From NCBI GenBank assembly GCA_038205755.1, contig JBBRBN010000006.1, positions 13,468 through 77,467 on the forward strand: a DNA stretch of 64,000 bases. The letters run 5' to 3'. Origin of the DNA: JANNWF01 sp038205755. Its GTDB lineage: Bacteria > Pseudomonadota > Gammaproteobacteria > Xanthomonadales > Xanthomonadaceae. Position 1 is the first letter of the stretch. Every line of letters begins with the position of its first letter. Below the pieces are notes generated by a model. It saw nothing but the letters and a program-made list of their open reading frames with translations. It made no database searches and was not told where the DNA came from. Shown here one piece after another: positions 36,564-45,348 of this stretch. The translations under genes and the position numbers were made by a program.

Positions 36564-37316
36564 TCAGGCCGCAGCCGCATGGACTATGGCCAGAAAATCG
36601 GAGGCGACGAGCGAGGCGCCCCCTATCAACCCGCCATCGACGTCCGGCTGGGAGAACAGGGTGGCCGCGTTCGCGGGCTTTACGCTGCCGCCGTAGAGGA
36701 CCGGCAGCGAGCTTGCCAGTCTAGCATTCCATGACGTCACTTCGCTACGGATGAACGAATGCACCTCCTGCACCTGCTCGGGCGTGGCGGTTCGACCGGT
36801 GCCAATAGCCCACACCGGCTCGTACGCGATTACCGCCGAATCGAGCACATCCGGGCCACCCAAGCGTCGCAGCGGCTCCAGCTGACGCTGCAGGGCGTAC
36901 TCGGTCTGTCCCGCCTCTCTTTGCTGCAGCGACTCGCCAACACACAAGACCGGCACCAGGCCCGCCCGCCGCGCGGCCAGAAATTTCTCGGCGACCTGAT
37001 CGACTGACTCCTGGTGATATTGGCGACGCTCGGAATGCCCGACCAAACCGTAGCGGCAGCCCGCATCGACCAGCATCCTGCCCGACACCTCGCCGGTGAA
37101 GGCCCCCTCGTCGCGCGCACTTACGTCTTGCGAACCAAACTGGATGCCGGTCGAGGCGTACCGCGACGCCAACTCCGCGAGGTACACCGCCGGCGGAAAA
37201 ATTGCCACGTCCACCGCCGGCGGTTTGGCAGTGGCGGCAATTGCATCGAGCAACGCCATTGCGAATCGCCGATCACCGTGCATCTTCCAGTTGCCTGCCA
37301 CGAGCTTGCGCCGCAT
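36564..37316 (-). CDS. tpiA: triosephosphate isomerase
   Basis: 250-residue glycolytic enzyme interconverting dihydroxyacetone phosphate and glyceraldehyde 3-phosphate. Catalytic residues are present: K11 (GNWKMHG), His in LVGHSERR near 95, Glu in AYEPVWAIGTG near 165, and the phosphate loop VLYGGSVKP. The start at 37316 follows the family; the frame is open to 37400. It begins the tpiA-secG-tRNA-nuo series. Confidence 0.95.
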   Translation of the reverse strand: MRRKLVAGNWKMHGDRRFAMALLDAIAATAKPPAVDVAIFPPAVYLAELASRYASTGIQFGSQDVSARDEGAFTGEVSGRMLVDAGCRYGLVGHSERRQYHQESVDQVAEKFLAARRAGLVPVLCVGESLQQREAGQTEYALQRQLEPLRRLGGPDVLDSAVIAYEPVWAIGTGRTATPEQVQEVHSFIRSEVTSWNARLASSLPVLYGGSVKPANAATLFSQPDVDGGLIGGASLVASDFLAIVHAAAA

Positions 37317-37396
37317 GCCTGAATCCCCTGCGTAATGAAACATTGGGCCGCTGTGCGCCACCTTGTCGGGCGCCTGCCGCTCAGAAGACGGCGGCA

Positions 37397-37836
37397 TCAA
37401 CGGTGGAGAATATCCCGGCGCATCGGCGCAAGTCTGGCAAGCAGGCGATTCTGGACCGTGATCGGAACGTTCTGATCCTCCATTGCCTGCTGCAGATATT
37501 CAATCAGCGCATTGAACGCGGCCTCGTCCACGTTCATACCAACGTGCGCTTCATCCATCGCCAGCCCGGTGTACGTGCACGGTCCGCCGGCCTCGACGCA
37601 GATCTGCTCGACCAGCCGATCGCGCAGATTGACGATATCGGTTTGGGCGAAGTGATGGGCAATGCGCGGATTGTCGACCAGTCGAAACAACAGCCCTTCG
37701 ACGATCACGGTGACGCCCGCCTGCTCACCCAGATCCGGGTACAGGCCATCTGCGCGCGGCGCGGCGCGCCGGCGCAGCCCGCAAGCAGGACCAGCACTAT
37801 CCAGCCAATGGCCCGCGTTTGGAGGCGTCTCAGCAT
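37397..37836 (-). pseudogene. group I truncated haemoglobin lipoprotein, frameshifted
   Basis: The distal part (stop at 37397) encodes a truncated-globin domain: DNPRIAHHFAQTDI, VEAGGPCTYTG and MDEAHVGMNV, with the proximal histidine in the last segment. Just upstream the same frame reads LYPDLGEQAGVTVIVEGL, the usual domain start. The signal for export (MLRRLQTRAIGWIVLVLLAG followed by Cys, a lipobox) begins at an ATG at 37836 but in another frame. One missing base in the GC-rich stretch around 37745-37785 separates them. Either the gene is broken or the assembly lacks a base. The 312-bp downstream part alone could start at GTG 37708 but would lack the first globin helix. Confidence 0.72.
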
Positions 37837-37906
37837 CGCGTCAGCGGGTGCCAACGTAGAAAACGATCAGCACGCAACCCCACCCTTTGGTGCGATGGCT
37901 GCCCGG

Positions 37907-38294
37907 TCAGCGGTGGCGGCAGGCGGCAAACGCGCCGTCGCGGACGTCGTCAATGGCATTGTTCCGCAGGCCTTTCGCACCCAATGGCACTCCGTCGATA
38001 GTCGGTCCTGGCAGCCTGTCGGACTTGGCCCGCAGGCAGATTCAGCTCGAGCAGTCCCGCGGCATCGCTCACGGCACTGAAAGGGGTGTCCAGAACAACG
38101 CCGCTGCCAGCGCGCGTCGCCACAGCTGCCTGTGCGCAATGCAGGCAGACCACCGCGTGCTGGACCGGCGCCGCACTGTCATCCACCCGCACGGTCAACG
38201 TAGCGGCCACCAAGGAGGTCGGAGCGGCGGCAGCAACCGCCAGCTTCAGACCGGTCAGGCGCGGCGCCAAACTGCGTCGTTGACGGCTGGGCAC
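37907..38294 (-). pseudogene. secreted protein of unknown function, apparent frameshift
   Basis: A frame opening at GTG 38294 gives an Arg-rich n-region and hydrophobic stretch (KLAVAAAAPTSLVAATLTV) typical of a signal peptide, followed by a short beta-rich segment (PVQHAVVCLHCAQ and SDAAGLLELNLPA) like transthyretin or Ig-like domains. After LNLPA, about 38030, deleting one G would continue into AKSDRLPGPTIDGVPLGAKG and end near AACRHR at 37907, a more protein-like reading than the present frame. Two lesions of this kind within 300 bp, counting the globin gene, are suspicious for assembly indels. No family was recognised. Confidence 0.4.
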
Positions 38295-38383
38295 GGCAGT
38301 GCCGATCACGGCATCATGCGGCGGGTGTCCGGCGGCAACGAACGGATTCAGCACTCTTTTCCAATGCCACTTTGGAGTATGCA

Positions 38384-39187
38384 ATGTCAGCATCGTCAGC
38401 CTCAGGTCACGCGTTGATAACGGGCGCATCCGCCGGCATCGGTGCCGCAATTGCACGAGAGTACGCCCGGCGCGGCCGCTCGCTGGTGCTCACGGCGCGG
38501 CGCGTCGACCGGTTGGAAGCGCTCGCCGCGGAGTTGCGCAAACAGGTCGACTGCGTGGTGCTGCCAGCGGATCTCGAGGACACCGATGCACCCCTGCAGC
38601 TTTCGGACTTGCTTCGAAAGCGCGGCATCGAAATCGGCATCCTGGTCAACAATGCAGGCTATGGCGTGCCGGGCGCCTATCTCACACCCAGCTGGGCGCA
38701 GCATCAACGGTTTCTGCAGATCATGGTGACCGCAGTGTGTGACCTGGCCTACCGACTGCTGCCCGCCATGCAGGGACGCGGACATGGCGGCATCCTCAAC
38801 GTTGCTTCGCTGGCTGGCCACGTCCCGGGTTCGGCCGGCCACACGCTATACGCAGCATCCAAGGCCTTCATGATCAAGTTCTCCGAGTCATTGGCGCTGG
38901 AAAACGCCGCTGCCGGCGTGCAGGTGTGTGCCCTTTGCCCAGGCTTCACCTACAGCGAGTTCCACGACGTCACCGGAACACGGCAACAGATGGGCAAGCT
39001 GCCAGCGTGGATGTGGATGGATGCCGACGAGGTGGCGCGTCAGGGCATCCAGGCGCTGGAGCGCGGCGACGTGGTGTACGTGCCAGGCCGGGTGAACCGC
39101 GCGATCAAGACGTTCACCCAACTGCTGCCGGATCGCCTGGCCCTGGCGATGGTGCAGCGCCGTTCAAAGGATTTCAGGAAGTTGTGA
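38384..39187 (+). CDS. short-chain dehydrogenase/reductase (SDR)
   Basis: 267-residue classical SDR. The cofactor motif is ITGASAGIGAAIAREYARRG (residues 13-32 region), followed by the NNAGYG motif near 90, the catalytic Ser in VASLAGH, and the YxxxK pair in YAASKAFMIKF. The substrate is unknown. The ATG at 38384 has GGAG six bases upstream. It lies alone in the accessory block between tpiA and glmM. Confidence 0.9.
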   Translation: MSASSASGHALITGASAGIGAAIAREYARRGRSLVLTARRVDRLEALAAELRKQVDCVVLPADLEDTDAPLQLSDLLRKRGIEIGILVNNAGYGVPGAYLTPSWAQHQRFLQIMVTAVCDLAYRLLPAMQGRGHGGILNVASLAGHVPGSAGHTLYAASKAFMIKFSESLALENAAAGVQVCALCPGFTYSEFHDVTGTRQQMGKLPAWMWMDADEVARQGIQALERGDVVYVPGRVNRAIKTFTQLLPDRLALAMVQRRSKDFRKL

Positions 39188-39263
39188 GGGTGGAGCTGGG
39201 GGCTGGGGGCCGGGGATTTGGGAGGAGCGAGGATCTTGGTCGGCGCGAAAATCCCCCATGAGC

Positions 39264-39679
39264 GCAGCCGAGCAAGCTCGGCTCTACGGGGGCGCCGCGA
39301 GGTGCGCGGGCAATCGGAGCGCGCAAGGCGCCCGTAGAGCGGAGCTTGCTCCGCTGCACGTAAAGCGGAGCTTGCTCCGCTGCACGTAGAGCGGAGCTTG
39401 CTCCGCTGCAGCGTGGGTCAGTGCGAACAGGCTGAGTTTGACCAACACCCCGCAAGGGCGCAGCCGAGCAAGCTCGGCTCTACGGGGGCGTCGCGAGGTG
39501 CGTAGGCAATCGGAACGCGCGAGGTGCGTAGGCAATCGGAACGCGCGCGATACGCGGGCAAACGGAACGCGTGAGGTGCACGTAGAGCGGAGCAAGCTCC
39601 GCTGCAGCGTGGGTCAGTGCGAACAGGCTGAGTTTGATCAACACCCCGCAAGGGCGCAGCCGAGCAAGCTCGGCTCTAC
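39264..39679. repeat. cluster of seven GTAG-headed REP palindromes
   Basis: Seven 24-bp elements of the form GTAGAGCSGAGCWWGCTCSG ending CTGC, each a near-perfect palindrome after the GTAG head: 39264-39287(-), 39334-39357(+), 39360-39383(+), 39386-39409(+), 39460-39483(-), 39582-39605(+), 39656-39679(-). They resemble the GTAG-type REPs (SMAG) described in Stenotrophomonas, which RAYT transposases mobilise; no RAYT gene is in the window. Confidence 0.8.
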
Positions 39680-39701
39680 GGGGGCGTCGCGAGGTGCGCG
39701 G
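39408..39701. repeat. tandem duplication with 196-bp period in the REP cluster
   Basis: The segment beginning GCAGCGTGGGTCAGTGCGAA at 39408 recurs at 39604, matching over 98 bases with one difference. Inside the first unit, a 26-bp block (GCGAGGTGCGTAGGCAATCG plus GAACGC) is itself repeated in tandem near 39489-39545. This is likely unequal duplication of REP-containing DNA. No gene is seen from 39188 to 39855. Confidence 0.75.
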
Positions 39702-39720
39702 GCCTCAGAAGCGCTCTTCC

Positions 39721-39839
39721 TGAGTCCTGAGTCCTGAGTCCCGAGTCCTGAGTCCTGAGTCCCGAGTCCCGAGTCCTGAGTCCTGAGTCCCGAGACCCGA
39801 GTCCTGAGTCCTGAGTCCCGAGATCCGAGACCTGAGTCG
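39721..39839. repeat. 17-copy tandem heptamer array (YGAGTCC)
   Basis: Seventeen consecutive 7-bp units, mostly TGAGTCC and CGAGTCC with a few variants (CGAGACC, CGAGATC), end 16 bp before the stop codon of the oxygenase gene. The same unit forms the inverted arrays inside the nuo operon. The copy number is likely variable between strains. Confidence 0.85.
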
Positions 39840-39855
39840 CACATCTCAAATCGAA

Positions 39856-40791
39856 TCAAATCAGCTTGATCTCGCGCAGCCGCTCAAGCAGATACTCGTG
39901 CGAGGTGATCGCCTGCGGATAGCGGCTGGGCTGATCTTCGCTGATACACGAAGGCAGCACGTCGATCAGAAAATCCGGATTGGGATGCAGGAAGTATGGC
40001 GTCGAGTAGCGCGGCTGACGCGCCGCCGCGCCCGGCGGGTTGGTCACCCGGTGGGTGGTCGAGGGATACACGTGATTGGTGAGTCGCTGCAGCATGTCGC
40101 CGATGTTGACCACGATGGTGTCGGCATCGGCCGTGAACGGCACCCAGTCGCCCTGCCGCGAACGCACTTCCAGACCGGCAGCACTGGCGCCAACCAGCAG
40201 TGTGATGAAGTTGATGTCCTCATGCGCGCCGGCACGCACGTTGGGCACTTCCGGCGCAGTGATCGGCGGGTAGTGGATGGGCCGCAGGATCGAGTTGCCG
40301 AAGTTGGTCTTGTCAGCGAAGTACTGCTCCGGCAGGCCGATGTGCAGCGCCAACGCGCTCAGCACGCGCGAGCCGAGCGCGTCCAGCGCTTCGAACAGCC
40401 CATAGGCATGGTCGCGAAATTGCGGCACCTCATCTGGCCACAGGTTGGGCGGCATCACCTCGGCGTACTTCGAGCCGGCGGGCAGTTCCCGGCCGACGTG
40501 CCAGAACTCCTTCAGGTCGGGATACTTCGAGTCCTTGGCGGTCTCCACGCCGAACGGCGTATAGCCGCGCGCCCCGCCGCTGCCGGCGACGTGATAGCGC
40601 CGCTTGCTGGCGTCGGGCAGGGCAAAGAACGCCTTGAAAACGTCATAGGCACCGTCGATCAGAGCCTGCGGGATGCCGTGGCCGCGGATTCCGCAAAAGC
40701 CCCACTCGCGATAGGCCGCGCCCAGCTCGGCGACAAAGCTCCGGCGGTCAGTCTCGTAGCGGCGGATATCGAGAGTGGGAATCTGGGACAT
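39856..40791 (-). CDS. isopenicillin N synthase-like 2-oxoglutarate/Fe(II) oxygenase
   Basis: 311-residue double-stranded beta-helix oxygenase. The iron ligands are H and D of GAHEDINFITLL and H of PSTTHRVTNPP, and the co-substrate pair R-x-S is RYSTPYFLHP. The N-terminal IREWGFCGIRGHGI-like DIOX_N region (actual AYREWGFCGIRGHGI) is typical. Bacterial members are poorly characterised; the substrate is unknown, and no NRPS or biosynthetic genes are near. The start at 40791 begins MSQIPTLDIRRYE. The heptamer array directly follows its stop. Confidence 0.87.
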   Translation of the reverse strand: MSQIPTLDIRRYETDRRSFVAELGAAYREWGFCGIRGHGIPQALIDGAYDVFKAFFALPDASKRRYHVAGSGGARGYTPFGVETAKDSKYPDLKEFWHVGRELPAGSKYAEVMPPNLWPDEVPQFRDHAYGLFEALDALGSRVLSALALHIGLPEQYFADKTNFGNSILRPIHYPPITAPEVPNVRAGAHEDINFITLLVGASAAGLEVRSRQGDWVPFTADADTIVVNIGDMLQRLTNHVYPSTTHRVTNPPGAAARQPRYSTPYFLHPNPDFLIDVLPSCISEDQPSRYPQAITSHEYLLERLREIKLI

Positions 40792-40904
40792 GGGATGCGC
40801 CACCAATGACTGGAGTCTGCGGGTGATGGTATGCCCGAGCATGCCCGGGGTGGAATCGCAGCGTTTGCGTAGCGGCGCAATCGCCTGCGGTGAAGCGGGG
40901 ACGC

Positions 40905-42248
40905 TCAGCAGGCGGCGCGAACCGCTCCCGCGAGACGCTCCAGGACCTCCTGCATGAGCTCGGCATCATCGGCTTCGGCAGTGACCCGAACCACCGGCTC
41001 GGTACCGGACGGACGCAGGAACGCGCGCCCACGGCCGACCAGTGCCGCCTCGGCGCGCGCCAACTCCGCCAGCACGCTGACGTCTTCGGCCGGCCGGGCG
41101 CCGTTGGCAACGCGAACGTTGATGGTTTTCTGCGGCAGCCGGTCGAATCCGGACAGTGCCTCGCGCAGGCTGCTTCCGGAGCGACGCAGCGCCTCGATCA
41201 CCTGCAGCGCGCTGACGATCGCATCACCGGTGCTGACCCGGTCCAGGCACAGCAGGTGTCCAGATGCCTCGCCGCCGAGCACGCCACCGCCGGCAACCAG
41301 CGCCTGATGCACGTAGCGATCACCGACCCGCGCCCGGATGAACGGTATGCCGTGCTCGGCCAGGGCGCGCTCTAGGCCATAGTTGGTCATCAGGGTCCCA
41401 ACCACCGGTCCCTGCAGCCTGCCTTCGCGCTGCCAGGCCAGCGCGAGCACGTAAAGCAGATCATCGCCGTCGAGCACGTTTCCTGCCGCATCCACCATCT
41501 GCAGACGGTCGCCATCGCCGTCAAAGGCGATGCCGAGATCGGCGCGACGGTTGACGACCTCGGCAGACAGCGGCGCCATGTGCATCGAGCCGCAGTCGAG
41601 GTTGATGTTGAGCCCATCAGGCGCGACGCCGATGGCGTGTACCTGCGCGCCAAGTTCGGAAAACAGCGGCGGCGCGATGGCGTAAGTGGCGCCGTGAGCG
41701 CAATCCAACACGATGTTTAGGCCGGCAAGACTGAGTCCGTCATCCACCGTGGTCTTGCAGAACTCGGCGTAGCGCGCGGCCGCGTCGTCGACGCGCCGGG
41801 CCTTTCCGAGCGCCTCGGATGGCACCGTCGCAAACGGCTCATCCAGCGCCTGCTCGATGGCGAATTCGACCGCATCCGACAGCTTCTCACCCTGCGGCGA
41901 AAAGAACTTGATGCCGTTGTCATAGTGCGGATTGTGCGACGCGCTGATCACGATGCCGGCATCGGCGCGCAGCGAGCGCGTGAGGTAGGCCACCGCTGGG
42001 GTTGGAATCGGCCCCAGCATCAGCACGTTGGCGCCGGCGGCGACCAGCCCGGCCTCAAGTGCCGCCTCAAACATGTAGCCGGAGATGCGGGTGTCTTTGC
42101 CAATGACCACCTTGGCATGGCCGTCACGGGCCAGCGCCCGGCCGGCCGCCCAGCCCAGCTTGAGGAAAAAGTCGGCCGAGATCGGACCTTCGCCAACCCG
42201 TCCGCGAATACCGTCTGTGCCGAAGTAGCGTCGATCCGTCATCGCCAT
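40905..42248 (-). CDS. glmM: phosphoglucosamine mutase
   Basis: 447-residue enzyme converting glucosamine-6-phosphate to glucosamine-1-phosphate for peptidoglycan and LPS. The opening RYFGTDGIRGRVGEGPIS, the phosphoserine loop GIVISASHNPHYDNGIKFF near residue 100, the metal site FDGDGDRL near 240 and RPSGTEPVVRV near 405 are all present. The start overlaps the accD stop by one base (TGATG). Confidence 0.96.
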   Translation of the reverse strand: MAMTDRRYFGTDGIRGRVGEGPISADFFLKLGWAAGRALARDGHAKVVIGKDTRISGYMFEAALEAGLVAAGANVLMLGPIPTPAVAYLTRSLRADAGIVISASHNPHYDNGIKFFSPQGEKLSDAVEFAIEQALDEPFATVPSEALGKARRVDDAAARYAEFCKTTVDDGLSLAGLNIVLDCAHGATYAIAPPLFSELGAQVHAIGVAPDGLNINLDCGSMHMAPLSAEVVNRRADLGIAFDGDGDRLQMVDAAGNVLDGDDLLYVLALAWQREGRLQGPVVGTLMTNYGLERALAEHGIPFIRARVGDRYVHQALVAGGGVLGGEASGHLLCLDRVSTGDAIVSALQVIEALRRSGSSLREALSGFDRLPQKTINVRVANGARPAEDVSVLAELARAEAALVGRGRAFLRPSGTEPVVRVTAEADDAELMQEVLERLAGAVRAAC

Positions 42249-43138
42249 CAGGCGCCCGGCACCGGCTCGCGATCAGTCGCCGGACGGGGCAGGCGCATCA
42301 GCAGCGCCAGCAGCGCTGCCAGCTTCTCGCGCAGCTCGCGACGATCAACGATCTGGTCGATGGCGCCGTGCTCCTTCAGAAATTCCGACCGCTGGAAGCC
42401 ATCCGGCAACGTTTCGCGGACGGTCTGGGCGATCACCCGCGGTCCGGCGAAACCAATCAGCGCACCCGGCTCTGCCAGGTTGATGTCACCCAGCATGCCC
42501 AGGCTGGCCGACACTCCACCGGTGGTCGGATGGGTGAGCACCACGATGTACGGCAGTCCGGCCGAACGCAGCCGACCCAGCGCAGCAGCGGTCTTGGCCA
42601 TCTGCATCAGCGAGAACAGCCCCTCCTGCATGCGCGCCCCGCCGGTCGCGGTGAAGCACACGAACGGCGAGCGATGATCGTGAGCATGTTCAGCAGAGCG
42701 CGCAAACTTCTCGCCCACCACGGCGCCCATCGATCCACCCATGTAGCGGAATTCGAACGCACACGCGGTCAGCGGCATACCCTTCAGCGTGCCATGCATG
42801 GCGATCAGGGCATCTTTCTCGCCGGTCTGCTTCTGCGCGGCGCGGATACGGTCTGCGTATTTTTTGCTGTCGCGGAACTTGAGCACGTCCACCGGTCCGA
42901 GTTCGGCGGCCAGTTCGACGCCGCTATCGGCATCGAGCAGCTGACCGAGCCGGACTCGCGCGCCGACCGGCATGTGGTGTCCGCACTTGGGGCAGACGTC
43001 GAGGTTGCGCAGCATCTCGGGCCGGTACAGGACCGCCGCACAGGTCTCGCACTTCTCCCACAGCCCTTCTGGTACCGCGCGCTTGCTGCCGCCATCGGTA
43101 CGGATTCGGGACGGCATGAGCTTGGTCAGCCAGCTCAT
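42248..43138 (-). CDS. accD: acetyl-CoA carboxylase carboxyltransferase subunit beta
   Basis: 296-residue subunit. The N-terminal zinc ribbon has four cysteines, CETC (residues about 30-33) and CPKC (about 49-52). The carboxyltransferase core includes TATGGARMQEGLFSLMQMAK, TTGGVSASLGMLGD and GFAGPRVIAQTVRE. It partners with AccA, not in the window, to make malonyl-CoA. It lies 60 bp downstream of trpA, as in Xanthomonas and Pseudomonas relatives. Confidence 0.96.
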   Translation of the reverse strand: MSWLTKLMPSRIRTDGGSKRAVPEGLWEKCETCAAVLYRPEMLRNLDVCPKCGHHMPVGARVRLGQLLDADSGVELAAELGPVDVLKFRDSKKYADRIRAAQKQTGEKDALIAMHGTLKGMPLTACAFEFRYMGGSMGAVVGEKFARSAEHAHDHRSPFVCFTATGGARMQEGLFSLMQMAKTAAALGRLRSAGLPYIVVLTHPTTGGVSASLGMLGDINLAEPGALIGFAGPRVIAQTVRETLPDGFQRSEFLKEHGAIDQIVDRRELREKLAALLALLMRLPRPATDREPVPGA

Positions 43139-43198
43139 GGCTGGGGCACGCGATTGGCTTTCACGGGGTGGGCGCCTGGATGACGATCAGGTGAAAGT

Positions 43199-44008
43199 TT
43201 ACCGTGCAGCGTCCAGCGCGGCGCGGATCGGGATGATGAAGGCTGCCGCCCGTCGGCACGCGTCTTCGCTGTCGGACGCCTCGGAGAGGGCTGCCACCAG
43301 CGCGCTTCCGATCACCACCGCATCGGCAAAGGCGCCGATGGCGGCAGCCGAGTCGGCGTCACGCACGCCAAAACCGACCGCCACCGGCGCGCCTCCGTGC
43401 GCACGCAGCTGCAGCACGCGCTGGCGGACCGGCTCGATGGTCGGGAGCCCCGCGCCGGTCACGCCAGACAGGCTCACGTAGTAAAGATAGCCTTCGCTGG
43501 CGCCGGCGATCAGCGCCAGACGTGCATCATCGGTGGTCGGCGCGGCCAGCAGAATCAGTCGCAGTCCGGCTGCTGTCAGCGCGGCGCGCAGACTGTCCGC
43601 TTCCTCGGGCGGACAGTCGACCAGCAGCAGGCCATCGACGCCGGCGGCAGCGGCCGCAGACGCGAAACGCTCCGCGCCGAACATCTCGACCGGATTCATG
43701 TAGCCCATCAAGACCACCGGCGTGGTTGCGTCGCGCTCACGAAATCGACGGCATACGTCGAGCACGCTGCGCAGGCCGACGCCGCGCGCCAGTGCGCGCT
43801 CCGAGCTGCGCTGAATCACCGGGCCATCGGCCTGCGGGTCGGAAAACGGCACGCCCAGCTCGAGCACGTCGGCACCGGCCGCCACCAGCGCGTGCAGCAG
43901 CGCTGGCGCTCCCTCAAGCGACGGATCGCCGCAAGTGATGAACGGTATCAGGCCAGGGCGATTGTCGGCAGCGAGTTGGGCGAAGCGGCTTTCGATCCGA
44001 CCTTTCAC
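43199..44008 (-). CDS. trpA: tryptophan synthase alpha subunit
   Basis: 269-residue TIM-barrel enzyme cleaving indole-3-glycerol phosphate. The catalytic Glu and Asp lie in VLELGVPFSDPQADGPVIQR near residues 50-62, PFITCGDPS is the start signature, and YYVSLSGVTGAG and VGFGVRDAD hold the phosphate site. The start overlaps the trpB stop by four bases (ATGA), so alpha and beta are coupled for the complex. Confidence 0.96.
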   Translation of the reverse strand: MKGRIESRFAQLAADNRPGLIPFITCGDPSLEGAPALLHALVAAGADVLELGVPFSDPQADGPVIQRSSERALARGVGLRSVLDVCRRFRERDATTPVVLMGYMNPVEMFGAERFASAAAAAGVDGLLLVDCPPEEADSLRAALTAAGLRLILLAAPTTDDARLALIAGASEGYLYYVSLSGVTGAGLPTIEPVRQRVLQLRAHGGAPVAVGFGVRDADSAAAIGAFADAVVIGSALVAALSEASDSEDACRRAAAFIIPIRAALDAAR

Positions 44009-45222
44009 AGCGTCAGCCCTTCGAGCCTGGCGATCGTGTAAATGTCCTTGTCACCGCGACCTGACAGGTTGCACAGGATCAGCGCGTCCTTCGGCAGCTC
44101 GCGCGCCAGCTTGATCGCCTGAGCCACCGCGTGGCTCGATTCCAGCGCCGCCAAAATGCCTTCCTTGCGCGCCAGCAGATGGAACGCTTCCATCGCTTCG
44201 GCGTCGGTGATGCCCACGTAAGTCGCTCGCCCGGCATCCTTCAGGTAGGCGTGCTCGGGGCCGACGCCCGGATAGTCGAGGCCAGCCGAAACCGAATGGG
44301 TTTCGGTGATCTGGCCGTCATCGTCACACAGCACATAAGTGCGGTTGCCGTGCAGCACGCCGGGCCGACCCGCAACCAGCGAGGCGGCGTGCATGCCGCT
44401 GCCAATCCCTTCGCCGGCGGCCTCGGCGCCCCAGATCGCCACCTCACGATCATTCAGAAAATGATGGAACAGGCCGATCGCATTGGAGCCACCACCGACG
44501 CAGGCAACCAGCGCATCCGGCAGCCGCCCGTATTCCTCCAGCATCTGGCCGCGGGCCTCGCGTCCGACCACGGCGTTGAAATCGCGCACCAGCATGGGAT
44601 ACGGGTGTGGGCCGGCGACGGTGCCGATGATGTAGAAGGTGTCGTGGACGTTGCTCACCCAGTCGCGCATGGCCTCGTTCAGGGCATCCTTCAGCGTCTT
44701 CGAGCCGGACTCCACAGCGACTACTTCGGCGCCGAGCAGCTTCATCCGGTAGACGTTGATGGCCTGTCGCTCGACGTCGACCGAGCCCATGTAGACCACG
44801 CACTTCAGCCCGAGCCGGGCCGCCACCGTTGCCGACGCGACGCCGTGCTGGCCGGCGCCAGTCTCAGCGATGATCCGGGTCTTGCCCATCCGCTTGGCCA
44901 GCATGGCCTGGCCGATGGTGTTGTTGATCTTGTGCGCGCCGGTGTGATTGAGGTCTTCGCGCTTGAGCAGGATGCGCGCGCCGCCGACATGGCGGCTAAG
45001 TCCAACCGCTTCGTAAATGGGGCTGGGACGCCCGACATAATGACGATAGTCGTGCTGCAGTTCGGCAACGAATTGCGGATCGTTGCGATAGCGCAGATAC
45101 GCTTCGGACAGCTCGCGCAGCGGACGGATCAGGGTTTCCGCGACAAAGGTGCCGCCGTACGGGCCGAAATGACCGCGCGTGTCGGGCAATGAATAGAAGT
45201 CGGTTTCGAGCTGGGCCTGCAT
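44005..45222 (-). CDS. trpB: tryptophan synthase beta subunit
   Basis: 405-residue PLP enzyme joining indole and serine. The PLP lysine is K98 in KREDLNHTGAHKIN, and the phosphate loop is VGGGSNAIG near residue 240. The N-terminal segment DTRGHFGPYGGTFV is the alpha-subunit contact. Its 126-bp upstream gap to trpF is largely a tandem repeat, so translation cannot be coupled to trpF. Confidence 0.96.
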   Translation of the reverse strand: MQAQLETDFYSLPDTRGHFGPYGGTFVAETLIRPLRELSEAYLRYRNDPQFVAELQHDYRHYVGRPSPIYEAVGLSRHVGGARILLKREDLNHTGAHKINNTIGQAMLAKRMGKTRIIAETGAGQHGVASATVAARLGLKCVVYMGSVDVERQAINVYRMKLLGAEVVAVESGSKTLKDALNEAMRDWVSNVHDTFYIIGTVAGPHPYPMLVRDFNAVVGREARGQMLEEYGRLPDALVACVGGGSNAIGLFHHFLNDREVAIWGAEAAGEGIGSGMHAASLVAGRPGVLHGNRTYVLCDDDGQITETHSVSAGLDYPGVGPEHAYLKDAGRATYVGITDAEAMEAFHLLARKEGILAALESSHAVAQAIKLARELPKDALILCNLSGRGDKDIYTIARLEGLTL

Positions 45223-45238
45223 GGGTGTCCTGTTCGTG

Positions 45239-45340
45239 CGGGTTCTGATCGTGGGGTTCTGATCGGGGGTTCTAATCGGGGGTTCTGATCGTGGGGGGTC
45301 TGATCGTGGGGGTTCTGATCGGGCGGGTTCTGATTGGGCG
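45239..45340. repeat. tandem repeat of a 13-15-bp GGTTCTGATCGGG unit between trpF and trpB
   Basis: Seven imperfect units (GGTTCTGATCGTGG, GGTTCTGATCGGG, GGTTCTAATCGGG and variants) fill the gap just upstream of the trpB start. Unit length varies (13-15), so no constant reading frame is kept. A slippage-prone array within an operon leader. Confidence 0.85.
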
Positions 45341-45348
45341 CACTGGAA

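Noticed and set aside
39264..39701. Possible CRISPR array (regularly repeated 24-26-bp units)
   Set aside because: Units are self-complementary GTAG REPs in both orientations, spacers are themselves repeated, and there are no cas genes.
45239..45340. Tandem repeat as a coded peptide (QNPPDQNPHDQ-like) upstream of trpB
   Set aside because: Unit length varies between 13 and 15, so frame is not kept, and there is no Trp-rich leader that would suggest attenuation.
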